DNA from: Allobosea sp. OK403
GTDB taxonomy: Bacteria > Pseudomonadota > Alphaproteobacteria > Rhizobiales > Beijerinckiaceae
NCBI RefSeq assembly: GCF_900113835.1
Contig: NZ_FOQV01000011.1
Span: 114,012-178,011 of the forward strand
Reading direction: 5' to 3'
Length of the DNA: 64,000 nucleotides
In this document: positions 36,315 through 45,104 of the stretch, one piece after another
How the letters are laid out: each line of letters opens with the position of its first letter
Position numbering within the stretch: position 1 is the first letter of the stretch
Position numbers and translations under genes: made by a program
The notes under the pieces: model-generated
The model's input: only the letters and a program-made list of their open reading frames with translations
What the model was told of the DNA's origin: nothing
Databases searched by the model: none

Positions 36315-37418
36315 ATGCTGATCTGGATCATCTTCGCGGTCATGACGGGGGCGGCGGTTTTCGCGCTGCTCTGGCCGCTCGGCCGTGGCCAGGGCGCGGC
36401 TTTCGCCGACGGCTCTGATGCCGCGAGCCTTTATCGCGCCCAGCTCGATGAGATCGACCGCGACCTCGGTCGCACGTTGATCGGCCCGGCCGAGGCTGAA
36501 GCCGCTCGTGTCGAGGCCGCGCGGCGTCTCCTGCGCGCGACCGACAAGGAGGGCGATCCGGCCGGCGAGACGGAATCGTCCTTGCGCCGCCGCCGCGCCA
36601 GCTCGGCGCTGGCCCTGTCCTGCGTGCCGCTGCTCGCATTGCTGGTCTATGGCGCCTATGGCTCGCCCACGCGCCCCGACCAGCCTTTGTCGGCGCGGTT
36701 GCGGAGCGATCCGTCGCAGCAGGATTTCGCGGTGTCGCTGGCCCGCATCGAGGCACATCTGGCGGCCAATCCCGCGGATGGGCGCGGATGGTCGCTGCTC
36801 GCGCCGGTCTATCTGCGGCAGGGCCGCCCCGAAGATGCGGCGCGCGCCTTTGCCGCCGCTATCCGCAATGGCGAGGACGGGGCGGAGATGCGCGCCGGTC
36901 TCGGCGAGGCTCAGATCCTTACGGCCGGCGGCGTGGTGACGGCGGAAGCGCGCGAAACCCTCGCCGAGGCGCTCAAGCGCGAGCCCGGCAATCCGCGCGC
37001 GCGCTTCTTTCTCGCCATCGCCAGGGAGCAGGACGGCGACAGCCGGGGCGCGATTGCCGCGTTCGAAAGCCTGCTCAAGGATGCGCCGCCCGGCGCGCCC
37101 TGGGTCTCGGCCGTGCGCCAGAGGCTGCAGGCGCTCGACGGAGACGCTGCGCGGGCCGCGATCGCCAGGCTGCCGGCGGCCGATCAGCAGGCAGCGATCC
37201 GCGGCATGGTCGAGGGGCTTGCCGAACGCCTGAAGGCGGGCGGCGGCACGCTGGCCGAATGGGAAAGATTGATCCGCTCGCAGAATGTGCTCGGCGAGAA
37301 GGCTGCCGCGCGCGAGGCTGTCGCGACGGCGCGTTCGCGGCTGTCGCAGGACAGCGCCGCACTCGTGCAGCTCGACCAGCTGGCGGGTGAACTCGGGCTG
37401 AAGGAGCAGGCGCCATGA
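36315..37418 (+). CDS. ccmI: Cytochrome c maturation protein CcmI (CycH)
   Basis: 367 residues. Two N-terminal membrane helices (about 2-20 and 96-113) with the intervening loop YRAQLDEIDRDLGRTLIGPA, followed by a periplasmic TPR domain (SRGAIAAFESLLKDAPP and similar helices). CcmI presents apocytochrome c to the CcmFH haem lyase. It is the first gene of a ccmI-ccmE-ccmF-ccmH operon and its stop overlaps ccmE. Confidence 0.92.
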   Translation: MLIWIIFAVMTGAAVFALLWPLGRGQGAAFADGSDAASLYRAQLDEIDRDLGRTLIGPAEAEAARVEAARRLLRATDKEGDPAGETESSLRRRRASSALALSCVPLLALLVYGAYGSPTRPDQPLSARLRSDPSQQDFAVSLARIEAHLAANPADGRGWSLLAPVYLRQGRPEDAARAFAAAIRNGEDGAEMRAGLGEAQILTAGGVVTAEARETLAEALKREPGNPRARFFLAIAREQDGDSRGAIAAFESLLKDAPPGAPWVSAVRQRLQALDGDAARAAIARLPAADQQAAIRGMVEGLAERLKAGGGTLAEWERLIRSQNVLGEKAAAREAVATARSRLSQDSAALVQLDQLAGELGLKEQAP

Positions 37419-37942
37419 CCGCTGCCGAGCCGTTACGTCCCGCTGCCGCCAAGCGCCGCTGGACCCGCAAACAGCGCCGTTTGGCCCTGATCGCCGCCGC
37501 CGGCGTCGTGCTCTGCCTCGCCGCCGGGCTGGTGCTCGTCGCCATGCGCGACACCATCGTCTTCTTCTACGGACCGACCGAGATCGTCGAGAAGGGGCTC
37601 GCGCCCGGCACGCGCATGCGGCTCGGCGGGCTGGTCGAGACGGGTTCGGTCGTGCGTGGCCCGGGTCAGCGCGTCGTCTTCGCGGTCACCGACAGCAAGA
37701 CCACGCTCAACGTGACCTATCAGGGGCTCTTGCCCGATCTCTTCCGCGAAGGGCAGGGCGTCGTCACCGAAGGCGTCTTCGAGGGCGCGGGCCGCTTCCG
37801 CGCCGACTCCGTCCTCGCCAAGCATGACGAGACCTATATGCCGCGCGAGGTCGCCGATGCGCTGAAGAAGCAGGGCCATTGGCAGCCCGGAGCGACCAGC
37901 CCGAACCCGTCCCCCGTCACACCATCCCCGGTCACCAAATGA
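37415..37942 (+). CDS. ccmE: Haem chaperone CcmE (CycJ)
   Basis: 175 residues. One N-terminal membrane anchor (about 24-45), then an OB-fold periplasmic domain with FFYGPTEIVEK, RMRLGGLVETGSV and VVTEGVFEGAGRF. The covalent haem-binding His is about 137 in LAKHDETYMP. It passes haem to the CcmF/H lyase during cytochrome c assembly. The ATG overlaps the ccmI stop; ccmF starts 7 bp after its stop. Confidence 0.95.
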   Translation: MTAAEPLRPAAAKRRWTRKQRRLALIAAAGVVLCLAAGLVLVAMRDTIVFFYGPTEIVEKGLAPGTRMRLGGLVETGSVVRGPGQRVVFAVTDSKTTLNVTYQGLLPDLFREGQGVVTEGVFEGAGRFRADSVLAKHDETYMPREVADALKKQGHWQPGATSPNPSPVTPSPVTK

Positions 37943-37949
37943 GGCGCGC

Positions 37950-39962
37950 ATGATCGTCGAGATCGGCCATTTCGCGCTTGCCTTGGCGCTTGGCGTCGCC
38001 GTCGTGCAGGCCCTGGTGCCGCTCTGGGGCGTGGCGCGCCATGACCGGGCGCTGGCCTCGGTCGGCACCGCTGCGGCGATCACCTGCTTCCTGCTGGTCG
38101 CGTTGTCTTTCGCGGCCCTGATCGCGTCCTATGTCCGGTCCGACTTCTCGGTCGAGAACGTCGCTTCGAACTCGCATTCGGCCCAGCCGCTGATTTACAA
38201 ACTGACCTCGGCCTGGGGCAATCACGAAGGCTCGATGCTGCTCTGGGTCTTGATCCTGACGCTGTTCGGGGCGCTGGTGGCGCTGTCGCGCCATTCGCTG
38301 CCGGCGCGCTTGCGGGCCGGCACGCTCGCCGCCCAAGGCACGATCACGGTCGCCTTCCTCGCCTTCACGCTTCTGACCTCGAACCCCTTCCGGCGGCTCG
38401 ACCCGGTGCCGGGCGAGGGCCAGGACCTCAACCCGATCCTCCAGGATCTCGGTCTCGCGATCCATCCGCCGCTGCTCTATGTCGGCTATGTCGGCTTCTC
38501 CATCACCTATGCCTTCGCGGTCGCGGCCCTGATCGACGGGCGCATCGACGCGGTCTGGGCACGCGCGGTCCGGCCCTGGACGCTGCTCGCCTGGGTGTTC
38601 CTGACGCTGGGCATCGCGATGGGCTCCTATTGGGCCTATTACGAGCTCGGCTGGGGCGGCTGGTGGTTCTGGGATCCGGTCGAGAACGCCTCGCTGATGC
38701 CCTGGCTCGCCGGCACCGCCTTGATCCATTCCACCGTGGTGATGGAGAAGCGCGACGCGCTCAAGGTCTGGACGATCCTGCTCGCGATCCTGACCTTCTC
38801 GCTCTCGCTGCTGGGTACCTTCATCGTTCGCTCCGGCGTGCTGACCTCGGTGCATTCCTTCGCCAGCGACCCGGCGCGCGGGCTCTTCATCCTGGCGATC
38901 CTGATCTTCTTCGTCGGCGGCTCGCTGGCGCTCTTCGCCTGGCGCGCGCCCTTGCTCAGGCAGGGCGGCCTGTTCGCGCCGGTCTCCCGCGAGGGGGCGC
39001 TGGTCGTCAACAACGTCTTCATCGCGACCTCCTGCGCCACGGTCTTCATCGGCACGCTCTATCCGTTGGTGCTGGAGATGCTGACCGGGGACAAGATCTC
39101 GGTCGGCCCGCCCTTCTTCAACGCGACCTTCGTGCCGCTTTTGGTGCCGCTGCTGCTGATCCTGCCGCTCGGCCAGTCGCTTGCCTGGAAGCGCGGCAAT
39201 CTGCTCGGCGCGGCGCAGCGCAGCGCTGCCGCCTTCGGGCTCGGCATCCTCGTTGCGGTGGGCGTGCTCGCCTATATGCGCGGTGGGCCGGTGCTGGCGC
39301 CGCTCGGCATCGGGCTCGGCGTCTTCCTGGTCACCGGCGCGATCTTCGACCTCGGCGAGCGCATCGCCGCGCGCGCCAGCGGCCTGCGGGCCGTTCTGTC
39401 ACGGGCCAAGGGCCTGCCGCGCTCCGCCTGGGGCACGGCCTTCGCCCATGCCGGCGTGGGCCTGAGCGTGATCGGCATCGCCGCCGCCGCCTGGAGCACT
39501 GAGGCGATCGGCATCCTGAAGCCGGGCGAGAGCCTGACCAGCGGCCGCTATACCGTGGTGCTGGAAAGCATCACCCCGCGCCCTGGCCCCAATTTCCGCG
39601 AGGATGTGGTGCGTTTCCGCATCCTCTCCGGCGACAAGCCGCTCAAGCCCGTCGAGGCGATGAAGCGCGTCTACACCGCCCGCGCCATGCCGACGACCGA
39701 GGCCGGCATCCGCACCGACGGGCTGAGCCAGGCCTATGTCAATGTCGGCGAGATGGAGAGCGATGGGGGCATCGCCGTCAGGCTCTATGACAAGCCGTTG
39801 ATCCTACTGATCTGGATCGGCGCGATCGTGATGGCCTTCGGCGGCGCGCTGTCGCTGACTGACAGGCGCTTCCGGCTGGCGGCGCCGCAGCGCGCCAAAC
39901 CTGCCCGCGCCAAACCTGCCCGCGCCAAGCCCGTCCCCGCCGCGCCTCAACCGGCGGAGTGA
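37950..39962 (+). CDS. ccmF: Haem lyase subunit CcmF (CycK)
   Basis: 670 residues with about 15 membrane helices. The tryptophan-rich haem-handling motif WGGWWFWDPVENASLMPWL is present, with conserved flanking His residues in HEGSMLLW, IHPPLLYVGY and LIHSTVVMEK. CcmF reduces or holds haem and, with CcmH, attaches it to apocytochrome c in the periplasm. The last 30 residues contain a RAKPA repeat encoded by three 15-bp units. CcmH overlaps or abuts its stop. Confidence 0.95.
   Translation: MIVEIGHFALALALGVAVVQALVPLWGVARHDRALASVGTAAAITCFLLVALSFAALIASYVRSDFSVENVASNSHSAQPLIYKLTSAWGNHEGSMLLWVLILTLFGALVALSRHSLPARLRAGTLAAQGTITVAFLAFTLLTSNPFRRLDPVPGEGQDLNPILQDLGLAIHPPLLYVGYVGFSITYAFAVAALIDGRIDAVWARAVRPWTLLAWVFLTLGIAMGSYWAYYELGWGGWWFWDPVENASLMPWLAGTALIHSTVVMEKRDALKVWTILLAILTFSLSLLGTFIVRSGVLTSVHSFASDPARGLFILAILIFFVGGSLALFAWRAPLLRQGGLFAPVSREGALVVNNVFIATSCATVFIGTLYPLVLEMLTGDKISVGPPFFNATFVPLLVPLLLILPLGQSLAWKRGNLLGAAQRSAAAFGLGILVAVGVLAYMRGGPVLAPLGIGLGVFLVTGAIFDLGERIAARASGLRAVLSRAKGLPRSAWGTAFAHAGVGLSVIGIAAAAWSTEAIGILKPGESLTSGRYTVVLESITPRPGPNFREDVVRFRILSGDKPLKPVEAMKRVYTARAMPTTEAGIRTDGLSQAYVNVGEMESDGGIAVRLYDKPLILLIWIGAIVMAFGGALSLTDRRFRLAAPQRAKPARAKPARAKPVPAAPQPAE
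39891..39935. repeat. Three 15-bp units encoding the CcmF tail
   Basis: CGCGCCAAACCTGCC occurs twice, then a third diverged unit CGCGCCAAGCCCGTC, giving RAKPA-type repeats at the C-terminus of CcmF. The reading frame is kept. Confidence 0.8.
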
Positions 39963-39967
39963 GGTCG

Positions 39968-40435
39968 ATGCTGCGCGCCCTCGTCATCGTTGCGCTCTGC
40001 CTGGGCTGGGCCGCTCCCGGTCGCGCCGTCCAGCCCGACGAGGTTTTGCCGAACGCTGCGCTCGAACACCGCGCCCGGGAGATTTCCGGCGGGTTGCGCT
40101 GCCTCGTCTGCCAGAACCAGTCGATCGACGATTCCGACGCGCCCCTGGCGCGCGATCTGCGCATCCTGGTGCGCGAGCGGCTCGTCGCCGGCGACAGCGA
40201 CGCGGCGGTGCAGGACTTCGTCGTTGCGCGCTATGGCGATTTCGTGCTGCTGCGTCCGCCCTTCACGATCCGGACCGTGGCGCTCTGGGCCGGGCCGTTC
40301 CTGATCCTGCTGCTGGGCCTCGCCTTCATCTGGCGCAGCGGCCGGCGCATGAAACCGCTGGGCGAGGCGGCTGTGCCATTGTCGCCGGACGAGCAGGCGC
40401 GCATCGCGGCGCTGATGAAGCGGGACGGCGAGTAG
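39968..40435 (+). CDS. ccmH: Cytochrome c maturation protein CcmH (CycL)
   Basis: 155 residues from ATG 39968 (GAGG just upstream); a GTG at 39959 overlapping the ccmF stop would add three residues. A signal peptide precedes the redox motif LRCLVCQNQSIDDSDAPLA (Cys 45 and 48), and a C-terminal membrane helix (about 98-118) anchors it. It keeps apocytochrome CXXCH thiols reduced for haem ligation. It ends the four-gene operon. Confidence 0.93.
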   Translation: MLRALVIVALCLGWAAPGRAVQPDEVLPNAALEHRAREISGGLRCLVCQNQSIDDSDAPLARDLRILVRERLVAGDSDAAVQDFVVARYGDFVLLRPPFTIRTVALWAGPFLILLLGLAFIWRSGRRMKPLGEAAVPLSPDEQARIAALMKRDGE

Positions 40436-40570
40436 CCGGGCTCACCGTTCGTCCTCGGAACCACGCCGTTTCTCGAGGTTCTGCGCTTCGCTCCGCCCGA
40501 GAATGACGCGCCCTTTTTCCCTTCTCCCAGCCATCTCGGGCTCGCCCGAGATGGGCAACTCAATGTGTCA

Positions 40571-40678
40571 AAGTCGGCAACAGCCGACTTTGATGGGGAG
40601 AAGGGTTCCCCGAGCCCATCTTTGTTTCAACGGGTTTTCTTCGTGCGAACCGGTATCCACTTCGCTCGAAAACGCTCT
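40571..40678. repeat. Hairpin, arm and family D repeat in the ccmH downstream region
   Basis: AAGTCGGC and GCCGACTT (40571-40590) form an 8-bp hairpin; GGAGAAGGGTTCCCCGAGCC follows, related to the compound repeat arms; then a family D element (40620-40678) with TTGTTTCAACGGGTTTTC and GCGAACCGGTATCCAC. The last bases touch the stop of the next, minus-strand gene. The interval 40436-40677 holds no gene. Confidence 0.7.
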
Positions 40679-41199
40679 CAGCGGCTGATGCCGCATTGGC
40701 TGAAGAGCTCCGCCGCATAGATCGTTTCATGCTGGCCGGAGATGGCATAGGCCGCCCTGCCGTTCGCAGATGGCCGGCTTGAGGCAAATGTCGCATAGGT
40801 ACGCGCGAAACACGCAGCTTTTGCGCCGCTATGTCCCCGTTCTCCCGCGACCTTCAGTCCGACGGCATAAGTTTGGGCGGCAGCTCTCGTCGCGGAATAT
40901 CCGGCGGTTTGCCGCGCCTGTCGTCGGGCAGAGATATCGGCGAGCCGGTCGATCCCGCAGCGTTGGCGCTGCTCGGCGTTATAAGCGGGTGTCGAGGCCG
41001 CGTACCAGTTCCGCCGCCCATCGGCCTTCTCCACGACGACGGCGTGTTTGGCGAAGACCTGCGCATAGCAGCCGGCGTTGGTATATCCTCGCCCCTGGGC
41101 GACCCGCAGCCCGGATTGATAGGCCGTCAGGGTCTGCGCCAGCGCTGCATTGCTGCCGAGCAGCAGCATGGCGGCGACCGCATGTCTGAGAACGCTCAT
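40678..41199 (-). CDS. Exported protein with internal duplication and conserved Cys pairs, unknown
   Basis: 173 residues from ATG 41199; the longer frame to 41250 would bury the signal peptide (VAAMLLLGSNAALAQ). After cleavage the protein is two homologous halves: residues 24-83 and 111-171. Each has a YxxGLxVAxxRG start, a Cys near the beginning (44 and 130), and ends with QRCGI or SQCGI (Cys 81 and 169). Four Cys suggest one disulfide per repeat. No domain name is known to me; it is divergent from the degP gene downstream. Confidence 0.68.
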   Translation of the reverse strand: MSVLRHAVAAMLLLGSNAALAQTLTAYQSGLRVAQGRGYTNAGCYAQVFAKHAVVVEKADGRRNWYAASTPAYNAEQRQRCGIDRLADISARRQARQTAGYSATRAAAQTYAVGLKVAGERGHSGAKAACFARTYATFASSRPSANGRAAYAISGQHETIYAAELFSQCGISR

Positions 41200-41395
41200 C
41201 GCCAATCCCCCCGCGAATATCGGTTCGCGGACAGAGTGTTTCCGCAACATAAATGCCCGTCAAGCGTGCAAGCGTGCGGCGCAGCCCCAACCTTACGAAA
41301 TCGTCATCTTCGCGCCAAATCCGGGTAAGGCTGCGCCCGTCATGGTCCCTAGCACAGACAGGGAAGGCCCTGCCGATCTGACCGAGGGTTTCGCC

Positions 41396-42583
41396 ATGAC
41401 GACCACCACCTCAAAATCCATTCTGAAGCGCGGCGTCCTGATCGCCGGCGCCGCCACGCTCGGCATCGGCCTTGCCGCCGGTATCGCCGATGGCGCGCTG
41501 AAGCTCGATCACCGCGCTTTCGCCCAGCCGATTCAGCTCTCCGGCGTCCAGACGCAGCTCCCCTCCTTCGCCGACATCGTCGAGAAGGTGAAGCCTGCCG
41601 TCGTCTCCGTCCGCGTCAAGACCCAGACCGTCGCCGCCGCCGATGAGGACGGCCAGGGCAGCCTGGACGACCTGCCGCCCGGACTGCGTCGCTTCTTCCG
41701 CCAGGACGGCCAGGGCGGCCAAGACGGCCCGCGCCAGGGCCGGCCGCAGCCGCGCCAGGGCATGGCCCAGGGCTCCGGCTTCTTCGTCAGCCAGGACGGC
41801 TATGTCGTGACCAACAACCACGTCGTCGAGAACGCGGTCGAGGTCCAGCTCGTCACCGATGACGGCAAGACGCTCGAGGCCAAGGTCGTCGGTACCGATC
41901 CGCGCACCGATCTCGCGCTGCTGAAGGTCAAGGATGGCGGCAATTTCCAGTACGTCCAGCTCGCCTCGGCCAAGCCGCGCATCGGCGACTGGGTGCTGGC
42001 TGTCGGCAACCCCTTCGGACTCGGCGGCACCGTGACCGCCGGCATCGTCTCGGCGCAGGGACGCGATATCGGCTCGGGCCCCTATGACGATTACCTGCAG
42101 ATCGATGCGCCGGTGAACAAGGGCAATTCCGGTGGCCCGACCTTCAACCAGCAGGGTCAGGTCGTCGGCGTCAACACCGCGATCTTCTCACCCTCGGGCG
42201 GCAGCGTCGGCATCGCCTTCGCCATTCCCTCCGCCACCGTCGAGCAGGTCGTCGATGCGCTGAAGAAGGACGGCTCGGTCGCACGCGGCTTCATCGGCGT
42301 GCAGATCCAGCCGGTGACCAGCGAAGTCGCCGACGCGATCGGTCTCAAGGAGGCGCATGGCGCCCTGGTCGCGAGCGCCGAGCAGAACGGCCCGGCCGCG
42401 AAGGCCGGCGTCAAGCGCGGAGACACCATCGTCGCCGTCAATGGCGAGCAGGTGAAGGATGCGCGTGACCTCTCGCGCCGGATCGCCAAATTCGCGCCGG
42501 GCACCAAGACCAGTCTCACGGTCTGGCGTGACGGCAAGGAGCGCCAGCTCAGCTTCGAGGTTGGCCGCCAGCCGGCGGCCTAA
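41396..42583 (+). CDS. degP: Do-family periplasmic serine protease (DegP/DegQ type)
   Basis: 395 residues from ATG 41396 with GAGGG upstream. Signal segment (KRGVLIAGAATLGIGLAAGI), protease domain with the triad His 142 (TNNHVVENA), Asp 172 (RTDLALL) and Ser 245 (NKGNSGGPTF), and one PDZ domain (about 300-390, GALVASAEQNGPAAKAG). Only one PDZ is present where DegP has two, so it resembles shorter DegS/DegQ-like rhizobial proteins. It degrades or refolds damaged envelope proteins. A response regulator and kinase follow on the same strand after a terminator. Confidence 0.92.
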   Translation: MTTTTSKSILKRGVLIAGAATLGIGLAAGIADGALKLDHRAFAQPIQLSGVQTQLPSFADIVEKVKPAVVSVRVKTQTVAAADEDGQGSLDDLPPGLRRFFRQDGQGGQDGPRQGRPQPRQGMAQGSGFFVSQDGYVVTNNHVVENAVEVQLVTDDGKTLEAKVVGTDPRTDLALLKVKDGGNFQYVQLASAKPRIGDWVLAVGNPFGLGGTVTAGIVSAQGRDIGSGPYDDYLQIDAPVNKGNSGGPTFNQQGQVVGVNTAIFSPSGGSVGIAFAIPSATVEQVVDALKKDGSVARGFIGVQIQPVTSEVADAIGLKEAHGALVASAEQNGPAAKAGVKRGDTIVAVNGEQVKDARDLSRRIAKFAPGTKTSLTVWRDGKERQLSFEVGRQPAA

Positions 42584-42646
42584 TTAGGGGCAGGCTCGGG
42601 TCTCACGGTATCCTGTCGCCCCCGCCGGGAGACCAGCCTTCACCGC

Positions 42647-42684
42647 GGCAGGCCGGATGCGTATCGTCCGGCCTGCCGTTTTTG
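42647..42684 (+). terminator. Rho-independent terminator after degP
   Basis: Perfect 11-bp stem GGCAGGCCGGA / TCCGGCCTGCC with a nine-base loop, followed by GTTTTTGCGTTTT. It lies about 65 bp after the protease stop and before the response regulator gene. Confidence 0.9.
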
Positions 42685-42708
42685 CGTTTTGTAGGATAGG
42701 CTTATCCC

Positions 42709-43392
42709 ATGCGACTCTTGATCGTTGAAGATGATGCCGAGGCAGCGGCCTATCTGACCAAGGCTTTCCGCGAGGCCGGCCATGTCGCCGACCATGCCGC
42801 CGACGGGCTCGAGGGCTACGCCATGGCGGAGGGCGGCGGCTATGACGTGCTGGTGGTCGACCGCATGCTGCCGCGTCTCGACGGCTTGTCATTGATCCGC
42901 TCGCTGCGCGAGCAGAACGATGTGACCCCGGCGCTGATCCTCTCGGCGCTGGCGCAGGTCGATGACCGCGTGAAGGGCTTGCGCGCCGGCGGCGACGATT
43001 ATCTGCCAAAACCCTATGCTTTTTCCGAACTGCTCGCGCGGGTCGAGGTGCTGTCGCGCCGCCGCGCCGCGCCGGCCTCGGAGCCCACGACCTATCGCGT
43101 CGGCGATCTCGCGCTCGACCGGCTCGCCCATCGCGTTGCGCGCGGCGAGGAGGAGATTCCGCTGCAGCCGCGCGAATTCCGCCTGCTCGAATATCTGATG
43201 AAGCATGCCGGGCAGGTGGTGACGCGTACCATGCTGCTGGAGAATGTCTGGGACTATCATTTCGACCCCCAGACCAATGTCATCGACGTGCATGTCAGCC
43301 GCCTGCGCGCCAAGGTCGACAAGGGCTTTGAACACCCGATGATCCACACCATTCGCGGCGCGGGATACATGGTCCGTGACGCGGCGCGCTGA
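42709..43392 (+). CDS. OmpR-family response regulator
   Basis: 227 residues. Receiver domain: EDD at 7-9, phospho-Asp 51 in LVVDRMLPRLDG, Lys in YLPKPYAFSEL. Winged-helix output domain: LQPREFRLLEYLMKHAGQ and HVSRLRAKVDKGFEHPMIHT. The histidine kinase gene overlaps its end by 17 bases. A paired protease gene lies upstream, so an envelope-stress role is plausible but unproven. Confidence 0.92.
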   Translation: MRLLIVEDDAEAAAYLTKAFREAGHVADHAADGLEGYAMAEGGGYDVLVVDRMLPRLDGLSLIRSLREQNDVTPALILSALAQVDDRVKGLRAGGDDYLPKPYAFSELLARVEVLSRRRAAPASEPTTYRVGDLALDRLAHRVARGEEEIPLQPREFRLLEYLMKHAGQVVTRTMLLENVWDYHFDPQTNVIDVHVSRLRAKVDKGFEHPMIHTIRGAGYMVRDAAR

Positions 43393-44923
43393 TCCGGCCG
43401 GGCAGGGCGCGGCTGCGCAGAGCGTTTCGCGCAAGACGACCACGCAATCCGCGGCCACGCATCTCTTGCCGAACCTGTTTCGCACCACTGCCTTCAAGCT
43501 GACGGCGGTCTATCTCGTCATCTTCGCGCTCTTCGCCGGCTTCGTGCTGGGCTATGTCGCCTGGAACGCCAAGCGCCTGCTCGACGACCAGATCCGCTCG
43601 ACCATCGACGCCGAGATCCAGGGCCTGGCCGAGCAGCAGCGCCAGGGCGGCATCAGGCGGCTCGTCAACATCATCGAGCGGCGCTCGCGCGGGCCCGGCG
43701 CCTCGCTCTACCTCGTCACCACGCCGGTGGGCGATCGTCTCGCCGGCAATGTCGAGGCCGTGCCGCCGGGCGCGCTCGATCGGCCGGGCGAAAGCGAGAT
43801 CGAATACGCGCGCTCCGCCGATGCGGTCGATACGCCGAGCCGCGCGATCGTGCGCGTCTTCGTGCTGCCGGCGGGGTTCAGGCTGCTGGTCGGGCGCGAT
43901 GTCGAGGAGCGCGAGCGTCTCGGCGTGGTGATCAGGCGCGCGGCCGGCTGGTCGCTGCTGCTGGTCTTCGTGCTCGGCTGCTTTGCGAGCTGGTTCGTGG
44001 CGCGCCGTGTGCTGAAGCGCGTCGACGGCATGACCGACACGGCCCAGTCGATCATGGCCGGCGATCTGAAGGGCCGGTTGTCGATCTCGGGCACGGGAGA
44101 CGAGCTCGACCGTCTGGCGCTGAACCTCAATGCCATGCTCGACCGCATCGGTGAATTGATGGCCGGCATGCAGCAGGTCTCCGACAACATCGCCCATGAC
44201 CTGAAGACGCCGTTGACCCGGCTGCGCAACCGCGCCGAGGAGGCGCTGCGCACGGCGAAATCCCCCGACGAATTGCGCGCCGCGCTCGACGGCTCGATCG
44301 ACGAGGCCGACAACCTGATCCGCGTCTTCAATGCGCTTCTGATGATCGCGCGGCTCGAGACCGGCCGCATCCAGGACAGCATGGATACGCTCGACCTCTC
44401 CGAGATCGTCTCCGGCATGGCGGAGCTTTACGAGCCGCTGGCCGAGGAAGCAGGCCTCGCGCTGGTCACCGAAGTCGCGCCGGAATTGCATGTCTCCGGC
44501 AATCGCGAACTGCTTGGCCAGGCGCTCGCCAATCTCATCGACAACGCCCTGAAATACGGCCAGCCGGTCGAGGGGGGCGAGGCGACGGTCGTGGTCTCGG
44601 CGGCCCCAGTCGGCTCCGAGATCGAGCTCGTCGTCGCCGATCACGGGCCGGGCGTCCCGGAGGCCGATCGCGGCCGCGTGCTGGAGCGCTTCGTCAGGCT
44701 CGACCAGAGCCGCAGCAAGCCGGGCTTCGGGCTCGGCCTGGCGCTGGCGGCTGGCGTCGTCAGGCTGCATGGCGGCCAGCTCAGGCTGGAGGACAATGCG
44801 CCGGGCCTGCGCGTCGTGATCTCCCTGCCGCAAGCGCAGCCGAAGCCTGTGGACATGCATGAGGGCGGCGCGCTCCCGGCCTCGACAGCGCAGCCGAACC
44901 CTGCTGGCTTGCAATCGGCTTGA
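43376..44923 (+). CDS. Sensor histidine kinase
   Basis: 515 residues from GTG 43376, overlapping the regulator gene by 17 bases; a later start is possible since the first 30 residues are unconserved-looking. Membrane helices near 41-62 and 190-210 flank a periplasmic sensor; HAMP follows. H-box NIAHDLKTPLTRLRNRAEEA has His about 274; NLIDNALKYG, VADHGPGVPEADRG and GFGLGLALAAGVV form the ATP-binding domain. It partners with the upstream OmpR regulator. Confidence 0.9.
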   Translation: MTRRADPAGQGAAAQSVSRKTTTQSAATHLLPNLFRTTAFKLTAVYLVIFALFAGFVLGYVAWNAKRLLDDQIRSTIDAEIQGLAEQQRQGGIRRLVNIIERRSRGPGASLYLVTTPVGDRLAGNVEAVPPGALDRPGESEIEYARSADAVDTPSRAIVRVFVLPAGFRLLVGRDVEERERLGVVIRRAAGWSLLLVFVLGCFASWFVARRVLKRVDGMTDTAQSIMAGDLKGRLSISGTGDELDRLALNLNAMLDRIGELMAGMQQVSDNIAHDLKTPLTRLRNRAEEALRTAKSPDELRAALDGSIDEADNLIRVFNALLMIARLETGRIQDSMDTLDLSEIVSGMAELYEPLAEEAGLALVTEVAPELHVSGNRELLGQALANLIDNALKYGQPVEGGEATVVVSAAPVGSEIELVVADHGPGVPEADRGRVLERFVRLDQSRSKPGFGLGLALAAGVVRLHGGQLRLEDNAPGLRVVISLPQAQPKPVDMHEGGALPASTAQPNPAGLQSA

Positions 44924-44940
44924 GTCCGTTTGGAAACTCT

Positions 44941-45061
44941 AGCCCTCATCCTGAGGAGCCGCGCAGCGGCGTCTCGAAGGATGCTCCAGATAGTTCCGGA
45001 GCCTCCTGGAGCATCCTTCGAGACGCCATTCCTCGCGGAATGGCTCCTCAGGATGAGGGCT
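44941..45061. repeat. Extragenic palindrome, family C, copy 2
   Basis: Arms AGCCCTCATCCTGAGGAGCC and GGCTCCTCAGGATGAGGGCT, with inner GAAGGATGCTCC and GGAGCATCCTTC. It matches the copy at 25754-25877 in its inner arms. It separates the kinase gene from glnE. Confidence 0.85.
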
Positions 45062-45104
45062 CAGGGAATGACCAGGAGGCTCCAGGAACAGCGGGACTGA
45101 GACG

